DNA from: Symsagittifera roscoffensis
Lineage: Eukaryota > Xenacoelomorpha > Acoela > Convolutidae
Length of the DNA stretch: 64,000 nt
Direction: 5' to 3'
Assembly (NCBI RefSeq): GCF_963678635.1
Contig: NC_087067.1
Coordinates: forward strand, 21,200,596-21,264,595
Shown here: positions 33,720 through 42,269 of the stretch, in pieces
Layout: each line of letters begins with the position of its first letter
How positions within the stretch are numbered: the stretch's first letter is position 1
The notes under the pieces: generated by a model
Told to the model about the DNA's origin: nothing
Databases searched by the model: none
Seen by the model: only the letters and a program-made list of their open reading frames with translations
Translations under genes and position numbers: made by a program

Positions 33720-34950
33720 ATTATCTAGACTTATGCAACGCATTCAAGTTTTGCGCTACAACTTCGCAAGTGGTCTCGCATTCCAAAGCTGGCAGTTTAT
33801 TGGTAAGAACAGATGGGACATGCGGTCCAAAACCAAACGCGACTTGAAACGGTGAGAAGCCATCGTTGTTAGCCAAGCTATTTTTAGCAAAAACGGCATG
33901 CTGTAAAACAATATCTTTACTCAAAGAAACTGATTCATCGGCCAGTAATTTCTCCAGCATGTCTGTAAGAACTGCGTTGTGCCGCTCAACAACGCCGTTG
34001 GACCAGGGTGAAAAAGCTGCCGTAGTCTTCACGATAATATCATTATTTTGAGCAAATGATTGAAAATCAGCATTGTCAAACTCACCACCATTATCAGTTA
34101 AAACAGCTTTCGGATATCCGTAAACCAAGCACCAACAACGAAGAAAACCTTCAATAATTGTACTCGGTCTTTTGTTTGTAATGAACACAGCTGCACTAAC
34201 ACGACTAAACAAGTCAATCACGTGTAAATACCACAAAGTGTGTCCCGACTGGGCCATCTCGTGCAAATCCATAGCCACAGTATTATTCCATTCCATACTG
34301 ATAGGATAAGACACACTTGGCTTCGGAGTAGCTCGTCCGAACCTCTGGCAAACTTCACAGTCATGTACGACTTCAGCAACGGTGCAATTCACTACTTTAG
34401 CACCAGATTTAGCTATTAGCTTCTCTAGTCTGGTCGAACCACAATGAGCAAACTGACGATGTAACTTCATAACTTGCTGAGAGTTCAAATTACCAGAACT
34501 CAGGCAACAGAACTCTTCATTTCCAAAACTGATATCCAGCAACAAATGTCCAGGTTTCGAACATTGTAACTGGATTTTTCCTCCATCTGATGTACTCAAC
34601 ATACTGGTGTGAAAATCAATACTAAATCTTGCTTTAGTCATCGACGCAACACTAATCAATAACGGCAACTGACCGGGAATAACCAATACTCCGAGAAAAC
34701 AAGTAACATTGCCGATTTTAACAGGTATGAAACACTTATGTTCAACTTTGATCCGCTCACCACCACCGAACACAACATGGGTATCGACTTTTTCACGCTC
34801 AACTAAAGCTTGTAAATAATCCGGCAACTGGGAAATATAGTTTTCCATCCATACTTGTCCAGACACAGTTGCAGTACACGCTGAATCTAGAACCGCCTTG
34901 CCAAACGCTTCGTTCAGAAGAGCAGCAGTGAGCATCGCAAAATTCAAGAA
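33720..34950 (-). pseudogene. Copia element: protease and integrase region
   Basis: The protease-like LDSACTATVSGQ block comes first. Then comes the integrase zinc-binding region (HRQFAHCGSTRLEKL with CEVCQRFG) and the DDE core, visible as MDLHEM, VLTDNGGEF and SPWSNGVVERHN. The order (integrase before RT) is diagnostic of Ty1/copia as opposed to Ty3/gypsy. Confidence 0.85.
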
Positions 34951-34959
34951 AACTGTCTC

Positions 34960-35790
34960 ATCTACCTTTTCGTCTTCTTCTGTTTCTGCCTGTGAAGCAA
35001 AAACTTGTTTCTCTTTATCAGGGCACTCACGAACCTAGTGGAACCGTGAACCACAGTTGGTACAAACACTGATTTTTCCAGTACTTCTATCCACGGGATT
35101 TGACCCAGCTGTATTTCGACGTCCAGAACTTCCACCCCTGAAAGAACCACGAACTCCTCTTCCTCTCCATGGTCCCCCACGGTTTTGCCATCCTCCTGGT
35201 TGAAAACCACCTGTTGCAGCAAAAACCGGTTCATCTTTCACAACCGGAGCACACGAGTTCCTCTGAGAAACTTCAGTGGAAAAAAATACGCTTCAAACTC
35301 TTTTTCATGTTAACAAACTGGATGTCTCCTGTCGCCGACAAAACCAACTTTTTATCGCGATCATCCAAACCAGCACAATGTAATAGCTTGCAAGCTAAGA
35401 TACCATCAGGTAATTCCAACCCATGTTTCACTAATCGTTGATTCGCACTCTCGAAAGCGGTGATGTAGTCATTTATAGGCATACTGTTCCGTTGAATAGT
35501 CTCAAACTTCTCATAATCCGAAAATAACTGGTCTGCAGTATCCTTCCCAAATGATAACTTCAACTGCGTAAGAACCTTAGTGAGCCCATCATTAGCTTTC
35601 AGTTCATCAAGTGGAATAGACATGGCAATCTCACGTTTCGAACTACCAAGTGATAAAGCCACACAAGGGCCTTTCTTCCCGTCAGCTAAATCTGTGATAG
35701 CATTCCAAACATCCACTTCTGTCTTCCATGCTTCAAAAGACATTTCATCTTTCCATTGCGGCGGGGTTTTATAACTCGTATTTGCCATCG
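34960..35790 (-). pseudogene. Copia element: gag region with zinc knuckle part
   Basis: The N-terminal part resembles the copia gag family: MANTSYKTPPQW, SFEAWKTEVDVW, then FETIQRNSMPINDYITAFES. A Gly/Arg-rich stretch and a cysteine cluster (CTNCGSRFH) follow, as in nucleocapsid parts. The ATG lies close behind the primer-binding site. Confidence 0.8.
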
Positions 35791-35807
35791 TCTACCTCCT
35801 GCTACCA

Positions 35808-35895
35808 TGTAAAACACTGGTTTGTAGAACTTTAATTAAAACCCCACCGGACACATATCACTGAAATACAACAACAGAGTTAACATACTGTCACA
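35808..35895 (-). repeat. Copia element 5' LTR (88 bp)
   Basis: Identical to 31271-31358. 88 bp is very short for an LTR. Confidence 0.93.
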
Positions 35896-36112
35896 ATTAC
35901 AGTGAAAAGACGGAAGCGGAGGCTCGGCCCGCCAGAGACAGTATTTGGTGAAGGACTATAATAAACTGACTTTTTAGCTACTCTGATGCCATAGACATTT
36001 GAATTAACACCGGTATTGTTTGATATTTTAGAAAATGAGTAGCTAGAAAGAGGAAAGAGTCAATCCATCTCCAATGGATTTAAAATAGAAAGGTCACCAA
36101 AAATATAGTAAA
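35896..36112. other. Short interval between the copia and giant gypsy elements
   Basis: 217 bp, beginning with the copia target duplication ATTAC. No coding content or repeat recognised. Confidence 0.5.
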
Positions 36113-37220
36113 CGTAACAGTCGCCTACTTCAGTCACATATGAGGCTTAAGAAAAATAGGCCCTATAACCATTGGCTCAGGAGTCAGGGACACTAGCTCT
36201 TGTGTTTTTCTACCTCAAGAACGGTCGGAGCCAATTCGGTTCGCTTGCGACATGAGACTAGAACCCGTTACAGCTTAAAGGCTACTACCAAAATATCCCC
36301 CCACTCTAGAGAATAAGAACGTCCCCATACTTAGGTCTCGAGATACCCAAAATACACGAACGCCGTTAAAAACAGGGTCGGAACAATCCGTTAAGTTACT
36401 TTTTATTGGACCGTGGAACTTTGATCCATTTCAGATGGATCAACCTAAAACTCGCCTTATCTCAACATAACAATCATAAAATACACTCGAGAAAATTAAA
36501 TTAGGGACTCACATGTTGATGCACTCAAGTACAAGGAGTAATTAAATTGGTAAGCAACTCAAGAATTAGATAATATAACTAGATAAGTTTCATACTGGTC
36601 ATTTTTGGTAACAGAAGTAAGTTCTGGCTCTAGAATTGGAGTTTTTGTGTGAACCATTGGGACACTCAAGCTGTCCACCTTTCCATTGAAGGTTCACTCT
36701 AGTTTGTTCCGAATAGTTGTTCTCTTCTTTTTGTTATCTCTCTTCCTATTTCGGGATAAGACAGCTCTACTCGTGTCCTGTTTTATATCTGGAAATTGCG
36801 AATAGCAATTTCCTGCTGTTTTTCTTGAGTATTTTCCCGCAATTGTAAACTCGGATGTTCTGATTTTTCACTTTTTGTTTTCAGCTGGTACGAGAAAACT
36901 GAGCATGACAGGCTCCATTCGAAATTTTGAAAAATAAAACTTCACTCCAAAATTACGTATTTTCGTGTCTCTCAAGGTCAAACTTTCAGACATGACCGAC
37001 TGGCACATACTCCCCGGACTCAAGATCGATGTCCTCATCGCGTGCTGTCTTTGTCAGTGAATCCCCAGAAGCCCGAGTGTCACTCAAGATACAGTGCCAG
37101 TGGTCATTTACAGAAGTTTGCAGCAGACTTAAGTTTATCTACCTTCCAAAATTCACGACCATATAAAATTTTCACACTATCGCTAAACAGCAATAAAAAT
37201 CTGCACACACCTGCACCTTA
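36113..37220 (-). repeat. Giant element 3' LTR
   Basis: Matches 57695-58785 over its full length, with about seven substitutions and an extra 19 bp near 36725-36745. It contains eight CTCAAG/CTTGAG hexamers. A stretch reading AAAAAGCGGGAATTCA on the minus strand adjoins it on the inside and may be the polypurine tract. A short open frame at 37042 occurs in both LTR copies and is probably meaningless. Confidence 0.9.
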
Positions 37221-37445
37221 TGAATTCCCGCTTTTTAAGCTGGTGATTTAAAATTTCTTTTGTCCTATTCAATCAGGAAATTGTCATGCAGCATTTTGAT
37301 TTATATAAAAGATCTAGCATATTAATAACAATATCTTATTTGTTAAAATTTCTTTTTCGTGAACCCAGATTTCATCCGAGTTCACCATCGAGCCCCCTCC
37401 CTCTCAAGACTCAAGACTCTAGAATTTTCCTTTTGAGCCACTGGC
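37221..37445 (-). other. Giant element 3' untranslated stretch
   Basis: Between the last open frame and the 3' LTR. Contains the presumed polypurine tract next to 37221 and a doubled 'ctcaagactcaagactc'. Confidence 0.5.
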
Positions 37446-38759
37446 TCACCTTGTGTTCTTCGCCCTCGAGGTACCCGATCCAGATACTTTTGACACTGTG
37501 ATCTGTTCCAATAGTGCTTCTTCGTCATCGGAGCTGATCACAACCTCCTCCCAAGCCTTCAGCTGTTCATAGGATCGCATCCACTCCCTTTGCTCTTGCA
37601 ATCTCTTCGCTTGATTCGGTAAGCTCTTCACCTTCGACTCCCGGTTCAAACTGAAGGAATTGTGAAGACTAAGGCTTACATTCTTCGCCAGATCCTCCTC
37701 CAGTTTTGACTCCCTCGCTCTAGTGTTGTCTCTGGATACTCTACCCACTCTTTTCCACCCCGTCGTGATCGCATTTCGATGGGTCAGCAGAGGTCTCTTG
37801 AAGGCATCTGGTCCTATCTCAGCCTGGAATTGTCGATATTTCTTTTGATGTTTCCTCATGTGATCCTTCGTCGCTACATATAACCAGGATGTGAACGTCG
37901 CGCGAAACCAAGGAAAGAATCTCAAGCGGCTCCACACGTGTCTGACTTCCATTGGTATGGCGAACACCTTGCATGCTGTCTCGAACAACTCAAGTCTCCT
38001 GCTGTAATCTATCGCGTGAATCGACTCTGCTGTTGGCGTCTTCGATTCTCGATACTTTGCTATGTTTTCTTCCATCCATCGTAGAGCCAGCATTGTGCTC
38101 ACCACCAAGATGGTCACTTTTTGTTGATGCTCGGGTAACCCCAACGACCTGATTTCTTCTACATCCCAGATCAGGCAGAGATTGGCTTGGTCTGTGTACC
38201 ACACTGTCTGCGCCAGACAGAGGCATGGACAATCCCCGTGTGTGAGGTCGATGCTCCTAAGATTGCGTTCTCCCGAGGCTTCCAGGAGAGGCTCAAGTTC
38301 CATCATCTTCTCGTGTATCACGTCGACTTCTCCCAAGTTTGGGGCACCTACCATGGGTTTCCCCATCACGTTTTGTCTCTCGAGGTCACTTGTATTTTCG
38401 CTCTCCAAGCCTAGAAGTTCTTCACCCCAGATTTCACTCAAGTCATCCCTTTGTTCTTTAGGCACTGTTCCTCGGACCTTCCTCAACAGCTTGTGTGAAT
38501 GATGTGACATCCGAGCTAGTCTTACACATTTGGGCACTGAGAAGGCTTTGTCTACCAATATCCTCTGGCTGGACACTTCTACCATCGCCATGTGTAATGG
38601 ATAGTGGCTGCCACATAGGTTGGCCATCACTGACCCCACTAGGGATTCGCATTTAGAGGCAGTCCATAGGCTTCGCTCATGGGAAATCCCATCTCCGTTT
38701 CGAGTCCAACCTTCCAACTCTTGATGTGTTTCTGGGTCACTTGCAACACTCCGGGCCAT
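37446..38759 (-). CDS. Giant element accessory frame, 437 residues, unknown
   Basis: An open frame at the 3' end of the element. It has a cysteine-containing N-terminal half (KCESLVGSVMANLCGSHYPL, then DCPCLCLAQTVWYTD), a central alpha-helical part, and a basic/acidic C-terminal tail with EEVVISSDDEEALLEQ. I recognise no domain. Its place after pol is where env-like genes sit in some gypsy elements, but I see neither a signal peptide nor a clear C-terminal membrane anchor, so an envelope role is not supported. It overlaps the start of the neighbour at 38639 in another frame. Confidence 0.45.
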   Translation of the reverse strand: MARSVASDPETHQELEGWTRNGDGISHERSLWTASKCESLVGSVMANLCGSHYPLHMAMVEVSSQRILVDKAFSVPKCVRLARMSHHSHKLLRKVRGTVPKEQRDDLSEIWGEELLGLESENTSDLERQNVMGKPMVGAPNLGEVDVIHEKMMELEPLLEASGERNLRSIDLTHGDCPCLCLAQTVWYTDQANLCLIWDVEEIRSLGLPEHQQKVTILVVSTMLALRWMEENIAKYRESKTPTAESIHAIDYSRRLELFETACKVFAIPMEVRHVWSRLRFFPWFRATFTSWLYVATKDHMRKHQKKYRQFQAEIGPDAFKRPLLTHRNAITTGWKRVGRVSRDNTRARESKLEEDLAKNVSLSLHNSFSLNRESKVKSLPNQAKRLQEQREWMRSYEQLKAWEEVVISSDDEEALLEQITVSKVSGSGTSRAKNTR

Positions 38760-39955
38760 GACTCCACGCTCAACGCGGTCACCAAGTGGTGTTCTGACTC
38801 TAGCCTCTCCAGTGACTGGAGACTACACATTCTTGAGAAGAATCCCAGAGCTGTTGCTAGGTTCACAGTGGTACTCGCGTAACACTCAGCCACTATCTGT
38901 ATCTCACTTTTCTCCCTTTCGGTGATGTCTTCAAACCAGGTGACTAGGTCTTCTTTCTGGAAAGACTGTATCCTGACGCACGATCGTCCATCACAGGTGT
39001 GCTCGCCATTCCCACACGTCAAGTCAAGACAACTGCCCAGCTCCATCTTCTTTACCGAGCCTGTTCCACTCGTCATCTCATTTGACTCCTTCATATGAGG
39101 CAGGATCAGTCTATGTACTATACTCAAGGTCGCTAAATCTTCATCCTCTGTCGGCGCCAATCTCACTCGCTCAGTGACTTCCTCGATCAGGCTCGCATGG
39201 GGATGTGGACACCAGGAGGGCCTGAGCAATTTCCACACCACTCCCAGATTCGTGGTCAACATGCCGTTCCCGTTACCCATTTTTAGTTCTACTCTTTTAC
39301 TTGAGCGTGGCACACTTATTACTTCCGGTGTTCTCTCGAGAATCAAACCTAGACTAGGTCTCTTTCTTTCCACAGGGTCTATCTCCATTATCCTCTCTGT
39401 CCAGAACTTCAGCAGCTCCGCCACCTCATAGTTTCTATGGGCACCTCCAGCTTCTAAGTCTAAGAAAGGGTTGTATGCCATCCCCATCACTCCAGACACA
39501 TACTGATACTCTCCCTTCTTGTTGGGTTTCAAGTACTCTCCTGAAGAAGCCAAGTTACGGTGAACGTCGTGTTTCTCCTCGAACTTCTTGTTGTAGAATC
39601 TCCGTATCTCATCTAACTTCCTGTGGCTCTCTAGAGATTGCCTAGAACCATCCTCCTTTTCTATCCCAGTACTCTGGTACACATTCAAGATGACTGTGGA
39701 GACTCTCCTTTCCAGCGTCTTGCTTCCAATTGCTCTCTGGTGACATGCTAGGATGGTACTGTCAGTCATCATCGACATTGTCCATCTCAAGAAACAGGTA
39801 GCATCTTTCCTCCTTGCCAGACTCAAGCCTGAGTTGTCCCTAGCAACGTGCTGCATCAGCATTCGATATACCTCTAGATTCTTGCCTCCCAACTTCAACT
39901 TGTCGTACGAAGTCAGGGTCTCTAACTCTGTCCCCAACAGGCTCCACGCGAACAT
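38639..39955 (-). CDS. Giant element accessory frame, 438 residues, unknown
   Basis: Open frame beginning MFAWSLLGTELETLTSYDKL. The N-terminal third is helical and basic. A cysteine-rich patch follows in the second half (LGSCLDLTCGNGEHTCDGRS, then CVRIQ), with an acidic region (EEVTERVRLAPTEDEDLATL) before it. No known family. The spaced cysteines might bind zinc or form disulfides. It is probably part of the same accessory unit as the frame at 37446. Confidence 0.45.
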   Translation of the reverse strand: MFAWSLLGTELETLTSYDKLKLGGKNLEVYRMLMQHVARDNSGLSLARRKDATCFLRWTMSMMTDSTILACHQRAIGSKTLERRVSTVILNVYQSTGIEKEDGSRQSLESHRKLDEIRRFYNKKFEEKHDVHRNLASSGEYLKPNKKGEYQYVSGVMGMAYNPFLDLEAGGAHRNYEVAELLKFWTERIMEIDPVERKRPSLGLILERTPEVISVPRSSKRVELKMGNGNGMLTTNLGVVWKLLRPSWCPHPHASLIEEVTERVRLAPTEDEDLATLSIVHRLILPHMKESNEMTSGTGSVKKMELGSCLDLTCGNGEHTCDGRSCVRIQSFQKEDLVTWFEDITEREKSEIQIVAECYASTTVNLATALGFFSRMCSLQSLERLESEHHLVTALSVESWPGVLQVTQKHIKSWKVGLETEMGFPMSEAYGLPLNANP

Positions 39956-40107
39956 CAGTTTCCTGCGGTCCTAATAAAGGGATTCGCCATCAACGGCGAT
40001 GCCGATGAGGATGTTCTCATCGCTTCTTCAAAATGATCCTTTAACAAGTTCTGCCAAGTTCTCTTCAGTTGGCTCCCCAATTCTAATTTATTGATACCAG
40101 CCTTCTG

Positions 40108-40344
40108 CTAGGTAGCCCAGTTGCGTCGTTTGCGTGACACTCCACTGTCCAGCTTCTTCAGGCAGTCTTCCAATTTCTGCAATGTTTCCAGGGCCACCCA
40201 CCACGGTCGGGCGGTGTTCCTCGTTTTATTTTTCTCAAGAGGATCGCTAGTCACTTGCTTCCCGGTAGCCTGGTGTTCATTTGAGACCCATTCTTTGCCG
40301 ACGTCCACTTCCCAGGTCTGCCCGCTCGTCGAACCTCGCTTCAT
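40108..40344 (-). CDS. Giant element accessory region, short frame
   Basis: 78 residues, polar, with RPWWVALETLQKLEDCLKKL. No domain recognised. It is listed because it lies between larger frames of the same strand with the same composition. It could equally be part of a neighbour. Confidence 0.25.
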   Translation of the reverse strand: MKRGSTSGQTWEVDVGKEWVSNEHQATGKQVTSDPLEKNKTRNTARPWWVALETLQKLEDCLKKLDSGVSRKRRNWAT

Positions 40345-40380
40345 TTTTATCCTCTGAGGCTTGAAGTCTTCTTCCGTTGT

Positions 40381-41274
40381 TTAGCTGGTGGGGATCTCCA
40401 TCTCCTTTTCTACGTCGAGCAGTTTCCTCGGCTCGTAGCTACTCTTGTAGGCTGCTGTCTTCCATCGTGCCAGAACCATGGGGGCCGTCTCTCTCAAATT
40501 TTCCTCCGAGAGCGCATCCGCTGAAGGACTGCCCAATCCCTCCACGTCTCTCTTCCTCTTGCGAGACCTCACGTCTTTACTCGGGGGCGTTGTCGTTATC
40601 ATCACTGATTCGACTTCCTTGTCTCCGTCCAACCCTTCCAACTCTTGCCTCCCCCCTGCTCGAGCCTTAAGGATATTAGTACTTTTAATTATATTACTAG
40701 TTCCGATCTTATCCCCCCTTGCATGTTCAATTATTTTATCGTCAGTTTTTTGTTTCGGAGTAGAGCTGTCTTTACATTTGTCTTCTCTGGTCTTTCGTGG
40801 TGCCTTCCTCAACTCGACCATCTTGCTCAGCAGCTCTCCTCTAGCTTTCTCCTCCAGACCTGTCCCCATCAGGATAGGTTCTCCGAACTTCACCACCGTG
40901 TCCCACAGCTCCTCCTTAAAATCGTCCAATGTGGTGTCCTCGTCCACTTCTCGATTAAAATCGCTCAAGAATCTTCGCCAAGCATCCGCATCCAGAGTGC
41001 CTAGGAAGGCATCCCTGTTTCCCTCGAAGGTGTTCTTCGCCCTTTTCTCCTCACCCAGGAAGATCAATCCCATGTTGGGATTCTCGCTCGTCAGTGGCAA
41101 CTCTAGTTTCTTGCGGGGAGATGAGGTCAAAGGCGGCGTGGGGGTGTCTGCCCAATTTTCTCCACTCAGATCTTTCAACAGTTCTTGCGTGGTGAACTCT
41201 TCCTCTGATGGCTTCTGCTCCGGTGTATTTCCCACCTCCATATCCTCTCCTGCCTCACTGAGAGTCTCATCCAT
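40381..41274 (-). CDS. Giant element accessory frame, 297 residues, acidic, nuclear-signal-like
   Basis: A very acidic N-terminus (MDETLSEAGEDMEVGNTPEQ, then KPSEEEFTTQELLKDLSGEN) and a helical central part (FLSDFNREVDEDTTLDDFKE). A basic C-terminal motif RSRKRKRD resembles a nuclear import signal. No known domain. The low-complexity charge pattern suggests a disordered linker or regulatory protein. Confidence 0.4.
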   Translation of the reverse strand: MDETLSEAGEDMEVGNTPEQKPSEEEFTTQELLKDLSGENWADTPTPPLTSSPRKKLELPLTSENPNMGLIFLGEEKRAKNTFEGNRDAFLGTLDADAWRRFLSDFNREVDEDTTLDDFKEELWDTVVKFGEPILMGTGLEEKARGELLSKMVELRKAPRKTREDKCKDSSTPKQKTDDKIIEHARGDKIGTSNIIKSTNILKARAGGRQELEGLDGDKEVESVMITTTPPSKDVRSRKRKRDVEGLGSPSADALSEENLRETAPMVLARWKTAAYKSSYEPRKLLDVEKEMEIPTS

Positions 41275-41330
41275 GCTCTCCTCCCCCGATTCTGCTTCTC
41301 TTCTCTCAAGAATCCTTCTGAATCGATCTT

Positions 41331-42260
41331 CTACGGGATCACTCCTTTTATCCCAGGGGTGTCCACTGATAGAAGTGATGGTGTAGCTGGACCCGTTTCC
41401 TTATACTCTGTCAGAGCCACATGCAATGGGCCTGCTGCATCCAGCTCTTTTCCCTCCTGTCTCCTTTCCACCTGCTCTAGTCCGTAAGGTGCCCGGTATT
41501 TCCTTGTGGCAAACAGCATATCGTCTGCTTTCAGTGCGATATGCCCTTCATTCACTATCATCCTGCCATCGTCCCACACCGGCAACTTGTTCTCTAGACC
41601 TGCCCGCTCAAGTGTTCTCAAGGCATCTCGTACCTCGAACTTCGGGGGCATCGACCCTCTCATTTTCTTGGCTTGATTTGTCCATGAATTTATTTTTGTA
41701 TCGCTGGTATGAAAATAGATCGCTGCAGAGTAGCCGATGAAGAGAGAATCCCAGCCGTCGATGAACTCCTTCTGCTGTTCTTCGGTTGCTGCTCTCGCGA
41801 AAAGGGACGGGACCACCAGGGGGCTGTTCATCCCCAGGGTCATTCTCCTCACTGTTGGAAATTCTGGAATGCTTGCCGGCAGGACTTCCTTCTCCAATAT
41901 CGCCTCTAGCTCCCTTTTCACCAGCTCGAAGCTTTTCTTCCACGCGGGAATTCTCAAGATCTCTTGTCCATCTGCTGTCAGGGGATTTAGGTTCCAGAAC
42001 TTGGGATAGGTTTCGATGGGGCCTTCGCGCTTGCCTCCCATCCTGCACTGCAGTTGTCCTCGAAAACTGTATACCACCAACTCCGGATCCTTCACCTTTC
42101 CGAAGAGCACCGTGTTGCTCATCTGTGCCCTTAGCACCTCTTGCTGACACCAATTAAGTGTCGTCCCATCTAGTACGCTTATGAGGCTCACGTGGGTCAC
42201 TGAGTGTCGATAAGCTTTCACCAGAGGATCGTGGAAACGCGAACGTGACGGCCGGTCCAT
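41331..42260 (-). CDS. Giant element accessory frame, 309 residues, unknown
   Basis: An open frame directly downstream of the 1335-residue frame. It has a globular-looking composition (WNLNPLTADGQEILRIPAWK, then FIGYSAAIYFHTSDTKINSW). I recognise no family. Its composition matches that of the C-terminal half of the 1335-residue protein, so the two may belong to one functional unit. Confidence 0.45.
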   Translation of the reverse strand: MDRPSRSRFHDPLVKAYRHSVTHVSLISVLDGTTLNWCQQEVLRAQMSNTVLFGKVKDPELVVYSFRGQLQCRMGGKREGPIETYPKFWNLNPLTADGQEILRIPAWKKSFELVKRELEAILEKEVLPASIPEFPTVRRMTLGMNSPLVVPSLFARAATEEQQKEFIDGWDSLFIGYSAAIYFHTSDTKINSWTNQAKKMRGSMPPKFEVRDALRTLERAGLENKLPVWDDGRMIVNEGHIALKADDMLFATRKYRAPYGLEQVERRQEGKELDAAGPLHVALTEYKETGPATPSLLSVDTPGIKGVIP

Positions 42261-42269
42261 AGATACAGG

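Larger units (their letters stand above)
31271..35895 (-). mobile_element. Ty1/copia LTR retrotransposon, nearly full-length, broken
   Basis: Identical 88-bp LTRs (31271-31358 and 35808-35895, TG...CA) and a 5-bp target duplication ATTAC on both sides (31266-31270, 35896-35900). The minus strand is the coding strand. The order gag, zinc knuckle/protease, integrase, reverse transcriptase, RNase H is that of copia elements. Just inside the 5' LTR the minus strand reads TGGTAGCAGGAGG, which starts like a primer site for initiator tRNA-Met. A purine-rich stretch ending in GGGGAATA adjoins the 3' LTR. Identical LTRs and an intact duplication indicate a recent insertion. The coding region appears broken in about three places. 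Confidence 0.93.

Noticed and set aside
37042-37251. Short frame starting MLSLSVNPQKPECHSRYSAS present twice (also at 58605)
   Set aside because: The repetition only reflects the two LTR copies. There is no sign that it encodes a protein.
37446-38759. Envelope gene of the giant element
   Set aside because: Its position would fit, but I see no signal peptide, furin site or clear membrane anchor. I left it as unknown.
40478-41386. 302-codon plus-strand frame opposite the accessory region
   Set aside because: A Ser/Leu-rich shadow of the minus-strand frame at 40381-41274. It has no domain.
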